Part shown: piece by piece, positions 10,926 through 22,874 of the stretch | How positions within the stretch are numbered: position 1 is the first letter of the stretch | Layout: each line of letters starts with the position of its first letter | Source: Clitoria ternatea | Lineage: Eukaryota > Streptophyta > Magnoliopsida > Fabales > Fabaceae | DNA: 64,000 bases | Assembly (NCBI GenBank): GCA_037962975.1 | Contig: CM075671.1 | Coordinates: 43,424,501-43,488,500, forward strand | Direction: 5' to 3' | Notes under the pieces: generated by a model | What the model was told of the DNA's origin: nothing | What the model saw: only the letters and a program-made list of their open reading frames with translations | Databases searched by the model: none | Position numbers and translations under genes: made by a program

Positions 10926-12527
10926 TCAAAATAAATCCCTGGAGCAAACTCTAGGCTTTTTCCGCCTACTCTAGAGTGCCAGATATCTGTATAATCTTGT
11001 GTTACATCTACAAGGTTTACATGGGCTCCTGATAATTGTTCCTATGAGAACATATGTGAAAATAAAAGAGTTTCAGTTGAAAGTAAGAAATAGTAATATA
11101 GTGATTATATTTACAAAATTAAAATTAAAATAAAAAAATATTGGGAAGTTATTGAGAATTTGCTTCTCATTCTTAAGGCTAAAACAATAAATAAGAATAC
11201 TTTAAGCATGATTTGGAATTGTAGCAACATAAAGAGCAATTAATCTTTTAAAAATCCAAATTCCATCATTCTTATTCTAAGAGCAAGCATTGCACTTCTA
11301 GGTTCCAATTAACTAACTCTAGTTCTAGTACTCTACAATTCAAATATTAAAAAAACTGAAAGAACAAGTCACACATGCCTCACTTATCTATGTAAGCTTG
11401 CTTTTGGATTTTGCTATAAGCTTTGGTACTGCATACTCTGGTATAACAACTTCAAGCTACTTCTTGTGACAAGAGGCATAACAATCCTAACAACAAATAT
11501 GAAAGGTGGGATAACAACACATTAGAAAAGGAGAAAGGGAGAAAGAAAACCCCACAAAAGTTGCATGTCAACAAAATGGGTGAGAAGGATGAGATAATCT
11601 TAAGACACTTGATATTGGAATACAACATCCTATTATGAAATAAGGTAAGGCCAGTTACCTATTTAAAGCACTAAGAAAATCATATCGGTGCTCACTTTCT
11701 TTCTGCTTCACTATTTCAGAGCTAGAAACTCCAGTTTCCTTCCAAAAAGAAAGAACGAAAAATCAATTTTCCTTCAAATAAAATATCAACACCTCTATAA
11801 TATGGTCCATGTCATCACTTTATTTATATAATTTAGCTTCTCACAATTGTTAAAATTACCAGAGATAGTAAATTACACTTAAATAGCCATTGTAAAATAT
11901 AATATATTTAAAAAAAAGAAAAAAAAGCTCAGTGAGTGGATAATAATCTATGTTTCATATGACCATTATTGATCTATCAATGGTGCCAAACAAATTCCTT
12001 CTTTTATGACACAACTTAACTCAATACAGATTACAGACAGAAATTTACAGTATGAGACAGAACAAGTTCCCCTAACTCAAACAAAGAAACAAGATAAACC
12101 ATTCATAAAAAAAACTATTTCCATTTCCTAAAAGTCCAAGATAGTTGAGATAAAAGTTTTCCTCATATTACTTACTAAAAAGTCAAAAGACAAGAAACTA
12201 TATAAAGATAGTCAATAAATCTCCTAAGTACTAATCATTTAATTGAAAATGGGCAATACTTCAATACTGAAGATAAAATAGCATTTCTCATTGCATAAAA
12301 GAATACCTTGGTAGGAAGGGATGCTATCATAGTTTGCAGATTCTGATAAGTAGTGGGAGTTTCAGTAACTAGAGCTACATTATTAGAAAAAGATACCTTA
12401 AAACTAGTTAAGGGTGCTGGTGACGGCACTTCATCCCTTGTTAAAAGAAATCCCTCTACAAGTAACTTCTTAAACTTGATGTCACCTCGACAATGGCATC
12501 TCTAGCTACTTTGATCTCACCTACAAT
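10926..12527 (-). pseudogene. Captured multi-exon fragment of a KH-domain RNA-binding protein gene
   Basis: Four exon-like blocks read in order on the minus strand. 12527-12307 has IVGEIKVARDAIVEV, LRSYL, then a stop and a frameshift, then SPAPLTS and TPTTYQNLQTM. 11738-11659 has ETGVSSSEIVKQKESEH and ends LNR. 11486-11379 has IVMPLVTRSSLK, a frameshift, then VIPEYAVPKLIAKSKSKL. 11041-10926 has LSGAHVNLV, a frameshift, then KIIQISGT and SLLQGFIL. The last two blocks together form a KH domain of the plant HEN4/RCF3-like group. Introns keep GT/AG-type borders at most junctions. Several stops and frameshifts make it non-functional. The N-terminal KH domains of the parent gene are absent. Confidence 0.8.
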
Positions 12528-13749
12528 CTGTAGTGACAAAGGAGAAGAAATTGAGAAATTGAGAAAGAAAAATTTGATTAACTAGGTCTTTGTTTTAGCC
12601 TTATGGAAAGTAGGGTTTTGGATGCTCTCTACACCACAGTGCATGAGAAGGCAAACATAGAGAAGCTCCAAACTCCTTCAAAATCAAAATCGTTTAGTCT
12701 TCTTGTTGAGCATAGTCCCAAAATTAGATTCCAGAGTTATTGCTTTGTAGCTTTTAAGAAAAAAATGTATAGTTATTTATGTGATTGAACTTAATTAGAG
12801 TTACACTTGGTTCTTAATTAATTGTCCAATAAAATTGTATGTCTGGTATAAGCCCAATGATACATCACACATGTCATAAACCATTTCAACCAAATTATAT
12901 ACTCTCTAAACCATTTATTTTTAAATTGATTGATTTTTTAAGTCTTTGAGTAAAAAAATAAGTAGAATAATTATATTTTAATTGTAGATAAGTGAATATT
13001 TAAATTAAAAGAGATTGATCACATCTTATAATATTTAAATCTTGTAAATCCATTCTAAGTTTGGAATAGGATATGACAAATATTTTGATATTGAACCCTT
13101 ATTAAGATGAGGGGTAATGAAATTAATCAATTGTTATATTGAGGTATCATATTAGGTCAAGAAATTATATTGAGTAAGTGTGTTTGATCTTATTTCAATC
13201 CTAGCAAAGAAATTTATTCATCTTAAGAGCTTATTTTAGATCCTCTTTATGGAAAGGGGTATCAATTTCTCTCTGAGGCAAGTACACATGCTGCAAACTA
13301 TACACGTTGTTCAGGCTCCCTCTTTATGAGTCATGCAACCTATTTTGGAGCTGAATTTGAATGTCATTGAAATTGCTAAGTTTGGGATGGTTAGATAAGA
13401 TTCTTAAAGGACTTACCTAGCATCTCTTGATCTATTCCTTACTTCCCCTAACTTAATAGTAGATTGGGCCTTATGCCTTGTACAGAATTTGACACCCAAT
13501 ATTCACAGAAGAAAATGAAAAACAAAATTATTAGCCTGAGTTATTTAATTGAAGCATTATAGCCCTTCTCTAAGTTTGTCAAACAAAATGCCCCCTCACT
13601 AGGGATATTATCTTATTAATGTTAGACAACAATAACATATGCACAAAAGAAGTTATTATCATTTTTCATGTCAATAAATAATTAATATTTCAAAAAAACT
13701 TATGCAAACTAGTTAAGGTAGAGTTGAGATGATGAGAATGTGATATCTG
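12528..13749. other. CACTA interior between captured fragments, no gene identified
   Basis: AT-rich sequence with one 61-codon plus-strand frame (12603-12788) that has no recognised motif. The text near 13230-13330 has more balanced composition and could be another captured piece, but no frame could be assigned. Confidence 0.4.
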
Positions 13750-14025
13750 AACTTGGATATGCCCACCTCTTGGTTAAGAATTTTGAGAGATAATGTGCCT
13801 TGAACATCAAAATTATTGACTCCACTATCTTGTTTAAGTGTCACATTTAATTTTTCCTCAATATTTAAAGTGATTGGATTAGTAAGTGGTGAGGGAGCAG
13901 TACGAGGCTGAATATCTTCAAGAATGACCTAACCTTCTACTTTTAATGATTCCAAAAATTGATTTTTCCTTGGATTTTTGCCAAGCTTCATTCCAAGATA
14001 TTTAGGTGGAGCACTAGCAACATGA
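13750..14025 (-). pseudogene. Captured exon of coatomer subunit delta (COPI delta)
   Basis: The minus strand reads HVASAPPKYLGMKLGK, then FLESLKVEG, a stop, VILEDIQP, and further NIEEKLNVTLKQDSGV, NNFDVQGTLSL and KILNQE. This is the segment of coatomer delta that joins the linker (GMKLGK, FL-SLK-EGE) to the start of its mu-homology domain (EEKLNV, SNFDVQGTLSLQILNQED in the family). Delta-COP is a subunit of the COPI coat that acts in Golgi-to-ER traffic. Here about 85 codons survive with one TAG where the family has Glu. Similarity stops just after the NQE motif. It is the third identified cargo fragment of the CACTA element and is co-oriented with the others. Confidence 0.85.
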
Positions 14026-14225
14026 ACAAAATCATGTCAAGATCACAACAACATGGAAACTTCATATTTTTAAGAAGAAAATACATGAAAATACCAATAA
14101 GACTTCACTTAAATCTTCTCCTCATGTTCTTATTTTTAAAAGGAAAGATAAAGCCATAAACAATGGCCTGATTTCTTTCTAACATACTTATTCTAAGTTA
14201 TACAAATTCAAAGTACCTTTGACAT

Positions 14226-15762
14226 GTATGTGATAGGTGTCTAGTTTGCATTAGTTTTAGGATCCTTCTATCATCATTTTTAGTTTATTCATGTTAGTTT
14301 TTCCCCTCGATCCCATTAATTTTCTTTCATTCCACATATGCTACTCGGGTGTTTATGTTTTGTAGGAAACGTTTCATTGTAGGTTCATAAATGATGAAAC
14401 AAGAGACATTTAACGAAGCGTTGGATGAATAGAAAGGAGTTCAAGCCACAAAAGGCTCAAGAATAAAGCCCTACCAACCTTTAGACTGCTTTATGAAGGA
14501 AGAATACATCAAAGGGAACTTTCCGGGACCTAAAAAACTTGAAAAGGAGTATTTCAGTGAAGTTAAGAAAAACCCACTGCCAGTGGAAAAAAACTCTGGT
14601 CGTGGTTCTCTCTGGAAAATGGTTTTTTGGTTCTTAAAAAACCCACTGCCAGTGGAAATTCCTACTAGTCGTGTTTCTCTCTACCCTCAAAACCACTAGC
14701 CGTGTTTTTCCTTACTGGCTATGGAGTACTCTGCCTAGAGGGGGAAATTCTCAATTTCTTGACCCTATCATGATCCACTAGCTGTGGGTTTTTCCCACTA
14801 CCAGTGGGTTTTGCACGATTAGTGGTTTCCCTGAAAAATGAAGTAGTTTCTAAAACAAAAGGTGGGGGAAAACACTTGTAAAAAGGAGAGTCATTTTTTA
14901 GAGACATTTTGGGAAGAAAAATAGGACACTTCTAAGAGGATTTGAAGGAAATCAAGAGTTCAACATTGAAGAACACACCAATTGCAGAATTTGGGAAGAA
15001 GAATTGAAGGACATTGTGAGAGCTTGTTCTTTTTTCTTCTTTTGTCTCTTTAAATCTCTCTTTGCATTGTGTAATCTTCTGAACATGATCTCTATATTAG
15101 GTTATATTGTATTAGGCATGTGTAACTAAACTCCAATCTTGGGTTAGGGGTGTGACATGTTATTGTATTGAATTGAACCTAAGATTTTTTCTGTTTATAG
15201 AACCCTCGTTTCTATTCAATTTCTATGAGTGCTTAATGCTTTTAAAGATCTAAAGATAGGCTCAATCGAACTTAAATACTAAGATAATTGAAAGATTAAT
15301 TGGTTGTTTGAACGCATGAAATTATAGGTCACGAAAGTGAACATGACACTCCGAGGTTATATAGGATTTCATTATTCTTAATGAGTCTAAATAATAGATT
15401 GAACATAGTTCTTTATTAACTGGGCATATTAATGTTGTTCTATGAGGAAAGCGTTAATTAAATTTGGAAATCTTACCTTAGAACACGAATTCATAAATAG
15501 AAAGGCCTTAGGTGAAATCAATACATGATGAGATCGCATACCCGAATCCCAAGAGTTTTACCATTCATTTGATCTAATTCAAATAAAACAAGTTTAGTTA
15601 TTGAAGTTCGCATGTATTTGGATTTTATTTTTAAAAACTTTCTACATTAAAAGTCATTTTGAGAATTGTCAACCACTGCAAAAACTAGTACTTGGGCACA
15701 ATCTCTGTGGGAACGATATTCTTTTTATTACGCGTGTGCGCTTGCGGTTGGCCATCAGTATA
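14226..15762. mobile_element. Solo LTR inside the CACTA element, with 5-bp target duplications
   Basis: The LTR spans 14231-15757, starting TGATAGGTGTCTAG and ending GGTTGGCCATCA. Flanks are GTATG (14226-14230) and GTATA (15758-15762), a 5-bp duplication with one transition. It has the TG...CA ends and the late CTCTGTGGGAACGATATTC block typical of Athila-like or related gypsy LTRs. No internal region is present, so it is a solo LTR left by LTR-LTR recombination. It lies between the coatomer fragment and the CACTA right half. Confidence 0.8.
14573..14832. repeat. Array of CCACTGCCAGTGG-type palindromes in the solo LTR
   Basis: Variants of a short palindrome recur: CCCACTGCCAGTGG (twice), CCACTAGCCGTG, CCACTAGCTGTGGG, CCCACTACCAGTGGG and others. 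They are interspersed with CTCTGGTCGTGG-like degenerate copies. The array sits 340-600 bp into the LTR, in probable U3. Confidence 0.7.
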
Positions 15763-17030
15763 GACACATTCCACATCAATTTTTCTTCCCTGAGCTACAT
15801 GTTACCCTCCCAAAGTAAGTTTTTTCTCTGCCCTACACATAAAATTAAAAATCGGTTTAGTATTTGATTGAGATCATACCAGTAGGAAAACATTTTAGTC
15901 ACTAAAAATCAACTTATATGTCATAATCAAGATTGCCAACCTGAAGCTGCAACAATTTGAACTTTTCTTTAACAAAAAAAGGATGCAAAAAAATTGGAAC
16001 AAAGGACTTTTAAATGCATGAGGCTAAAACTCACCTAAATAAGTTTTTGTATGTGTACAAATTTATTCTCAGGAAATATAAGAGATCTCAAAGCATTAGA
16101 AATATATATCAGTATTTAAATATTCTTGACAATTAGGGAAAAAATTTTAAGATAAACTATTTAGGGAGCCAAAATGGTAAAAGCAAAATGTTTGCTGTGA
16201 TATGAAAGTATGGGTTGAAGAAATAACCAAAAAATGTATATATAGCAAGTTTATTCAGATATAAAAAATTAAAATGTATATATAGCAAAATGTTTGCCTA
16301 ATTTCATAGATAAATTCTAAATTGCAAACAATTTCACACAAGAAAACACCCATTATATCATCACAGTCTCACAATCACGCAACACATTATAGAAAATATA
16401 TACCTATGCATTGTAAGTCTTTCAGACATTATGTCAAACAATTCATTGGCACTTTTTAAAACCATACTGACATTGTCCTTGAGAAATCTAACAACTTTTG
16501 TTTAGAGTAATATATGAAATATTGATTCATGGGCATCACTAATTCTAATATTTTATCAATCACAAATATCATGGACTTATTTATTACAAATGTTTTTTAG
16601 AATTATTCAAAAAAAAGAAAGGAAAAGAAAATAATACAATTGACAAGAAAAGATATGGCAAGTTCTATACCAGCTTTCTAAAACCCTAACCTTAACCAAT
16701 TTAAAGTCAAGAACAAATGTACCTTCGAAGCCAATCTTCAAGAAAAGCAAGATCAATCCATAAAACACAGCCACCTTCAAAGATGCGTGGGTAGGGGAGT
16801 GAACCTTTTGAGCAAAGGAGTTTGTTGCTTATTCGTGTTACTCACTGTGATGGGAAGAGGGGGCTCGTGCTGAACGGTGGTTGAAGGAGAGATTTAGGAC
16901 ATGGAATTTAGGAAGAGGGAGCTTGAAGAAAAGACGACATTAGGGATTTCAAGGATACGGGAACTGAGGGAGGGAATAGAGAAAATATGTAAGGGAAAAT
17001 GAAAAAATACGTAGCTCCACTAAACATTTT
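15763..17030. other. CACTA right half, mostly unassigned
   Basis: AT-rich sequence with one exon-like block described separately (16404-16495). The 16690-16990 stretch is richer in G and on the minus strand resembles a transcript leader rather than coding sequence. Confidence 0.4.
16404..16495 (-). pseudogene. Possible fourth captured exon, unidentified
   Basis: The minus strand has an uninterrupted codon run, VRFLKDNVSMVLKSANELF followed by DIMSERLTMHR, ending exactly at AG followed by GTATATA, a fair splice donor. The amphipathic, charged composition stands out from the surrounding AT-rich DNA. I do not recognise the family. It is co-oriented with the three identified cargo fragments, which supports capture, but it could be chance. 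Confidence 0.4.
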
Positions 17031-17236
17031 AAAAAACTTAATAAACTAAGTGTTTTAACAGTTCAGTGTCTCATTTTTAAAAGTGCTTTGTTGCAAAAAG
17101 AGCATTGTAGTTTATAGAATATTTTAAAGTGCTTAACAAATTAAGTGCTTTAACGATTCAGTGCCTCATTTTTAAAGCTTTTTATACAATACACGCTTTA
17201 AAATGTGCGCTTTAATATGTAAAATCTATAGTAGTG

Positions 17237-18150
17237 AATACACTTAAAACTAGTAAATTAAATTCCAACAACATTTGATACTGTTTGTTTATAGAGCAAA
17301 CAAACATACAGGAAAAAGTCAAAGCAGAGTTATCTCAGTATCCATGGTTGATACTGATCAAATCAATTCAAATCCATCTAACCAGGATTAATGGATAGAG
17401 TACTATTTGATTATAGCTAAGTTGAATGAAAATTAGAGTAATTGTTTACTCATTTAACCTTTATAATTCTTGATTTTTCTTGCCATGTATTGATGGGAAA
17501 GGAAACAAACTATGAGTAATTTTTCACCAAACCATGAATCTCAAACAACAATAATGGATTCCTTATCTTATTTCATTTTCCAAATAGTATACAAGGTTCA
17601 ACATTTTATCTAAAGAAAAAAACTTAACTTATGCCATTGTTATTATTCATACATATTATTTGGCTAGATATAAGGCAGAAAGTATTTCAAAAATTGGCTA
17701 GATATATTATTCATACTAAAATTTATTATGGAACTTCTCTCCCTAAATAAAATAGAGGTTGTTTACTATAGAAGAATAAAACAATAAGAGGCTGAGAAAA
17801 ATGAACAATGAACCTTTGTCCTCCAAAACCTTAACCAATAATTAAGGGTCAAATGAGTTTACCTATGATACGGTGCATGTTGGAAGGTACTTAGATTGGG
17901 AAGAGACAACCACGAAAATGATGAAGCTCCAAAACCAAAGTTTTCCAAAACCCTAACCAATGAAAAAGATGCTCGATGAATGATGAGATTATTGTTAAAT
18001 GTGGTAAAGAAATGTTCAAACAACTATAACCATTTCAACCAATAACAAAGGTGTCGATTCCATGATAAGTCGTAATAGAAACGACGACAATAAGAGAAGA
18101 TTTGACAACCTTGAATAGGAGAGCAGATGAATGGTGCAAAGATTGTTGGC

Positions 18151-18187
<37 letters not shown>

Positions 18188-18359
18188 CGTGTTGTAGTTG
18201 TTGGGCTTTTCTATCTAGCCAATCACTACGCTCCACAAGCTCACCACCAAAGAAGCTGAAAGATGAAGAAAGAGAATAACAACTTGAGAGAACAAAACTG
18301 AAAAAATAAAAATAAGAGTGAAAATGAAAAACACAAAAAGATTCTTGAACAAGAGGTTT
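17237..18359. other. Non-coding flank with (GA)15 microsatellite
   Basis: A GA dinucleotide run covers 18154-18183. The minus strand from 18240 to 17820 resembles a transcript leader (C/T-rich with CCAACAACTAC and TCATCG words), like the corresponding part of the CACTA element at 16.7-17.0 kb. No protein is supported. An open frame across the GA run (18236-18024, minus) is carried by the repeat. Confidence 0.5.
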
Positions 18360-18672
18360 GATAGTTTTATGGATTTAAAATATTCAAGTCTTCACACCTA
18401 TTAAAATTGATTTGATTTTTTACTTGTTAAAATAGGTGTAAAATACTAAGTTTTTACACCTCTCATTTTAATATCAGGTATAATAATATTATTTATGCCA
18501 ATTTCAGAAAAAGAAAAAAGGTGTAAATAATGTTATCTACACTTATTATGTCATAATAGACGTAAGCCATGACCTTTTATTTACAAAAATACCATTGTGT
18601 AACCTTTTATACCTATTTTTTAGAATTAGGTGTAAATTGCTAGGTTTAAAAATATTCTTTCCACTTGTGCCC
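18360..18672. repeat. Subterminal repeats of a second, older CACTA-like end
   Basis: About seven copies of AGGTGTAAA or its complement TTTACACCT lie within 300 bp, in both orientations. The block ends near 18672 in TTCTTTCCACTTGTG, which could be a degraded inverted CACTACAAG-type terminus. The crowding of one 9-bp word near an end is what CACTA subterminal regions look like. It may be the partner of the DUF4216 relic at 7.1-7.4 kb, with the younger CACTA nested between them. The exact end and target duplication are not resolved. Confidence 0.4.
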
Positions 18673-19830
18673 TTTAAGCCTTCATCTGAGTGGCAATATA
18701 GACATAGAGGCCATCCACTCACTCTAATAAAGTTTACAAACAGTTCTCATAATCCTCTGTTATTGTGACGTCTCTTTATACTCATTATCTTCTTCCTCCT
18801 CGACTGGTAGGTCCTCATCATCGCCTCGGGGTCTAGTGGTTCAAAGTTCTCATGCTGAGCACGAATCTGCTAAGTAGTCTCAGGATAAAGCACAATACCT
18901 TTCTAATTATTTCTTGTCGCCATATAAGGGTTGATCTAATAAGCCTTGTCCAGTGTAAATATGGTTATCCTATTCTCTAGGTTAGGGTGCAAAGCCCTCT
19001 TCACCCTAGCCAGACAAGTGATAAAAGAATTAATGTAAACATGCATCTTCATTATTCTTTTCCGAATCCTCTTGCGCTAATGGATGAAAAATGCTCCTAC
19101 ATTTATCCAAATACTCATATATGTTGCTCAAAGTACGGTGAGATGACGGGTGGATACTATGTCGTTGTTCTCCTTCTACTTATAGAAGCTAGTGGTTAAC
19201 CACTAATGGAACATCCTTATAGTGGAGGTATCAAATATCAGAGGCTTTTGACAATCTCACCCCATATGTATTAAGGGCCAAGGTACTTCATGCATTCTTA
19301 ACATGATACTCAAAGGCTTAAACCTTGCGTTTTGATACTCCTTTGTCTCTAATAATTCTTTGTCTCAAAACCCATATTAGTGTTGAATTGGGCCAAAATA
19401 TAAATGAACTTTTAGTTGTTCAGCTTGTAAAACCCTATGTAGCATTCATCCTCATGGTTGAAATAGACTCTAGAGGAGGAGATAAACTCCACTAAAGGCT
19501 CTAAATAAGCGGTCTCTCAGATAGACTGGACTCTTTCCTGGCCAAGCTACTGAATGATATACAAAATATAAGCCTAGATCTTTTATTGCTCCATATGCTG
19601 CTAGTGGAAATAAGTCATGGACTAAAACCTAAACTTGTAAATTTTCTTGAGCCTTTTCCCTTAAGAACGCTTGTAGATGATGGTATAGAACCCATGGTGT
19701 CTCTAAGAAGGATCTGTCTTTTATTGTTGGTACCCTTAGGATAATCCAATTGCATCATGACTTTATCTCTTACACAACAAAATGGGTTACCTCCCATCAA
19801 GCGCTCTTTTATCACCAATAGCTTGATGTG
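18673..19830 (-). pseudogene. Degenerate 3' region of the Athila-like remnant
   Basis: The minus strand holds broken coding patches. Near 18980-18780 it reads LENRITIFTLDKAY, INPYMATRNN and RAQHENFEPLD, interrupted by stops. The stretch 19818-19615 is open but has no domain I can name. The position, past the GGGAGGTAACCC landmark, would suit an env-like or extra ORF of an Athila element. That identity is inference. Confidence 0.3.
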
Positions 19831-20149
19831 CCTTGGAGATGGTTAATGTTGGGCACTAGGTGGTGTCAGTGATATGTCTAGTGACTCTAAATTTATACTT
19901 CCGTGATTGTATCTATAGTCTATGACACGACTTATCCCCGTGAGTTTGATTTATAATGACTTGGAAAAGTACCTGAAGTCATTGAGCCATAATATTAATA
20001 AGTTGTTGTAGTTGACTCTTCATTCTCCTCATCTTTGCTTCAAAAATATTCACCCTATCTTTCTTCTACTTGTCGGGCCTGTAGCCTCTCTAATTTTGTA
20101 CATAAGGGGGACTATATGGTGGCTACTATTGGAAGCTTGATTAACTTTA

Positions 20150-21130
20150 TCACGGCCCCTAGCCCCAAAAAAGGTCAAGATGGTTCCTCTAAGTGAGGTT
20201 GTAATTGTTTTCCATTAAATTGATCTCGTTTTAAGTTTCTTCCATGATGGACTTGACTAAAGATGATTCCTCAGAATGGCTTATAGAACCGCAAGGTTGC
20301 GGTCCTTTAATGGGCCTTTGGTATTTCCTAATAGGACAATGACTTGCTTAGTTAAGGTTTCTATCTTTCCTTCCAAGATGCTTGCCTCATTGACCTCGTA
20401 CATGTCACTTAGTTTTGTTGGCTCATTCTTACTCATACACCTCTCAGCATAGCCCCACTTTTGATTGTTAGAGGCTAAATTTCTAATTATCCTCCAAACC
20501 CTGAATAGTGGGTAACTCATAAGTCATCTTCACTATATGTTTCATGAATAATTGTATAATTAGTGTTAGGTAAAGTAGAGTCAAAGGTCTCTACCAGTTG
20601 GTGGTTCTGATAGTCGTGGTTGGGATATTGTCTCAACAGTTCATGAAATTACTCTCACGCTTCACTTAAAGATCCACCCTCATTTTGGGTGAAACTAGTA
20701 ACTTCTACTCAGATTTTGGATGTGGTGGAAGGATAGTAGTGTCTACTCATAAACTATTGTTGTAACTGATCAATTATTATGATGGAATTCTTAAACAATG
20801 TGTGGTTAAGCCAGTTTTTACACTTTTCATGTAATCAAAAAAGGAAAATGCATTAGTCTAATTGTATTCTCATATACACAATTATACTTTAACATGTTGG
20901 CCAACATCTGAAATTTTCTAATATGATTATGTGGATCCTTAAAGGATTATCCTTCAAACTCTAAGCTCTTTTGAATCATATCAATAAAGGACACCTTCAT
21001 CTTAAAGTTATTAGCCTCTATGGGTGACATGCTTATAGCATTCCTCAAGGTCATATTTGTAGGTGTTAGGTAATCCTATATAGTGTTTTGTTCTTGTAAT
21101 ATTGTCATTCTATCTCTTGCTTATCTCTGA
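20150..21130 (-). pseudogene. Athila-type gag remnant
   Basis: In order on the minus strand: MTLRNAISMSP, IEANNFKMKVSFIDMIQ, a stop, DPHNHIRKFQMLANML, NTIRLMHFPF, then IKNWLN, EVTSFTQNEGGSLSEA, LLRQYPNHDYQNHQLVE, and finally LASNNQKWGYAER with YEVNEASILEGKIETLTKQV. These match the spacing of the Retrotrans_gag domain and the NN--W...VYEVD...KVEALT tail characteristic of Athila gag. Several stops and frame changes are present. The part from 20520 to 20281 is the longest clean stretch. Confidence 0.7.
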
Positions 21131-21461
21131 CCTATACTTCCAATTTTAGAGTAAAAAACTAAGAGTGGTGAATGATAATGAATAGACATTGATTTATATA
21201 GCACCTAGATCAATCTCTTTAGAGTATAAAGAATAAAATAAAAGATATAGTTATACACAAAATCATACAATTAGTAAAAAACAAAAACAAATATCACAAG
21301 CAAAATATAAGATAAGATATTTATAAATGTAATCACGCTAATATTTACAAATCATTCAACTCTAAAAATTAATTGATCATTCAAAAACTAAAACAAAAAC
21401 TAAAAATAAAATACTCAAGACAAATTATATTTTCATGAGTAGCGCTGGTTTTCCTCTATAA

Positions 21462-21479
21462 TCACCGGCAACAACGCTA
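21462..21479 (-). other. Degraded primer-binding site of the Athila-like remnant
   Basis: The minus strand reads TAGCGTTGTTGCCGGTGA. This matches 14 of 18 positions of the TGGCGCCGTTGCC-type site (complementary to tRNA-Asp) used by Athila elements. It lies between the partial LTR and the gag remnant, as expected. Confidence 0.55.
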
Positions 21480-22874
21480 GAATACTTAAGTTGTTTAGGT
21501 ATAAAGAAAACTTAATTATTATTTATCTTTAAAAACCAGTTACCACAGGACAACTCTTCACACCCTATAGGTAAACACACCCATTAGATGTAATACAATG
21601 AGCAAATTGAGATCCTAAATGTCAAATCTATAAGGATTATGTGAGAAGGAAAACCTTACACACTTATTACTCAAACTCTTTGAATGTTAAGCAGTTGCTT
21701 ATAGTTGTTTTAGAAATAGTTTAAGGAAAATAAAGAGAAAGCCAAGGAAGGGAAATGCAAAGTAAGTACTTAGTTCAAGAGAACAACCTATTTTAAAAAG
21801 AAAGATAAAAATGAAGAAATCACTAGAGTCTTATGCTTTAAAGATGCCCCCAGGTACTTGTGGTTTTACTTATATGATTATGTCTAATTACCCTCAAACT
21901 GTTCATTAATCCTAAGCTTCTTAATTATATATAAACAATATGCTAAATAACTAATAACCCTAAATAACACTTTCATAAAAAGTCTGGTGTAGATAGTTAT
22001 TATCCCAAGATTTGTTAATAACACACATTAAGGTATTTTATTAAATAAAGTCTGCTTACGTGTTATCTTACCTGTCAAATTAAGTGTTTTAGGTCAAAAG
22101 TTTGTAAGGCATAAGCTATAAATGAAAGGGGGAGCTTATCATAAAAAGTCTGATGTTGGTGCTCAAGTTTGTATTGGACTAAAGAAAATTCCAAGAGAAG
22201 CCTGAACCCAGTTGCACCATCAAGATCTGATCTACCAAGTCTTGTCTTACATGGAACATGTTTTGTTCTCTTAAGTCTTCAGACTCAAGACTTCCAAATG
22301 TATAAAGGTTTTACTTTTGTCTTAATATTAAAGCTTAACAAATCCTTTTTGAAGATGCTCCAGAATTGATCCTTTTCTGTGAAGACTGCTCCTATCATCA
22401 AAGGAGATAAGAAGACAAGTATTTGTTCAAGAACCAAAGCATACAACAAACAAAGTTCAAAGTCTATTTTGATGATGCTCTAAAGTATGTGCGTATCAAG
22501 GAAAAACTGCACTTATCATCAAAAGAAGAAAAGAGACAAAATAGAGCAAAAGCCAAAGGCTCTTATGGGAAGTAACCAATGAATTTGTTCTACGCATTTT
22601 AGAAATTCAGTACGCGTGTTAGAAAAGCCTTCAAAAGGTTAACCCTTATGCTTTGCATATTTTAAGTTGAAAGAAGAATGCCTACAGAAGGACTTTTACT
22701 CTAAAACTCTCAAGTACACCATTTTAGTGCAAGTTCTGATGTTCCACCATATTAGACCTTTTGTCCTATCTTCATTCCTCAAGGTCTGATGCTCTCAATG
22801 GATAAAACTCCTTCAACAGATTCACAACAGCTTTATCTTCTCATTAGATTACCAAATGGTCACTTTGAGTGAAC

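Larger units (their letters stand above)
9904..17236. mobile_element. CACTA element with captured gene fragments (Pack-CACTA type)
   Basis: The left end is CACTACCACAAAAGGG at 9904 and the right end is the inverted CACTACTATAG (ending GTAGTG at 17236). Both are flanked by the same trinucleotide AAT (9901-9903 and 17237-17239), the 3-bp duplication expected for CACTA elements. Subterminal repeats of an AAGTGCTTA/GCACTTTA type crowd both ends (9930-10150 and 17030-17220). No transposase is visible, so it is non-autonomous. The interior carries fragments of a methyltransferase, a KH-domain gene and coatomer delta, all minus strand with introns kept, which implies capture of genomic DNA rather than of mRNA. 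A solo LTR (14231-15757) entered later. Without it the element is about 5.8 kb. Confidence 0.85.
18673..21969 (-). mobile_element. Decayed Athila-like gypsy retrotransposon remnant
   Basis: Reading on the minus strand from the right: a partial 5' LTR (about 21969-21485), a degraded primer-binding site (21479-21462), a gag region (about 21130-20150), then short degenerate coding patches and a non-coding region containing CGCTTGATGGGAGGTAACCC at 19805-19786, a landmark I know from Athila spacers 3' of pol. Most of pol is missing. The Sirevirus that begins near 21970 appears to have landed in its 5' LTR. Confidence 0.6.

Noticed and set aside
10926..11041. A stop-free minus-strand reading (YTDIWHSRVGG) that looked like a novel protein segment
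   Set aside because: The neighbouring frame gives KIIQISGT and LLQGFIL, the expected KH-domain text, so the first reading is a frameshift shadow.
18154..18183. (GA)15 run as a regulatory GAGA element
   Set aside because: A simple microsatellite with no adjacent gene.
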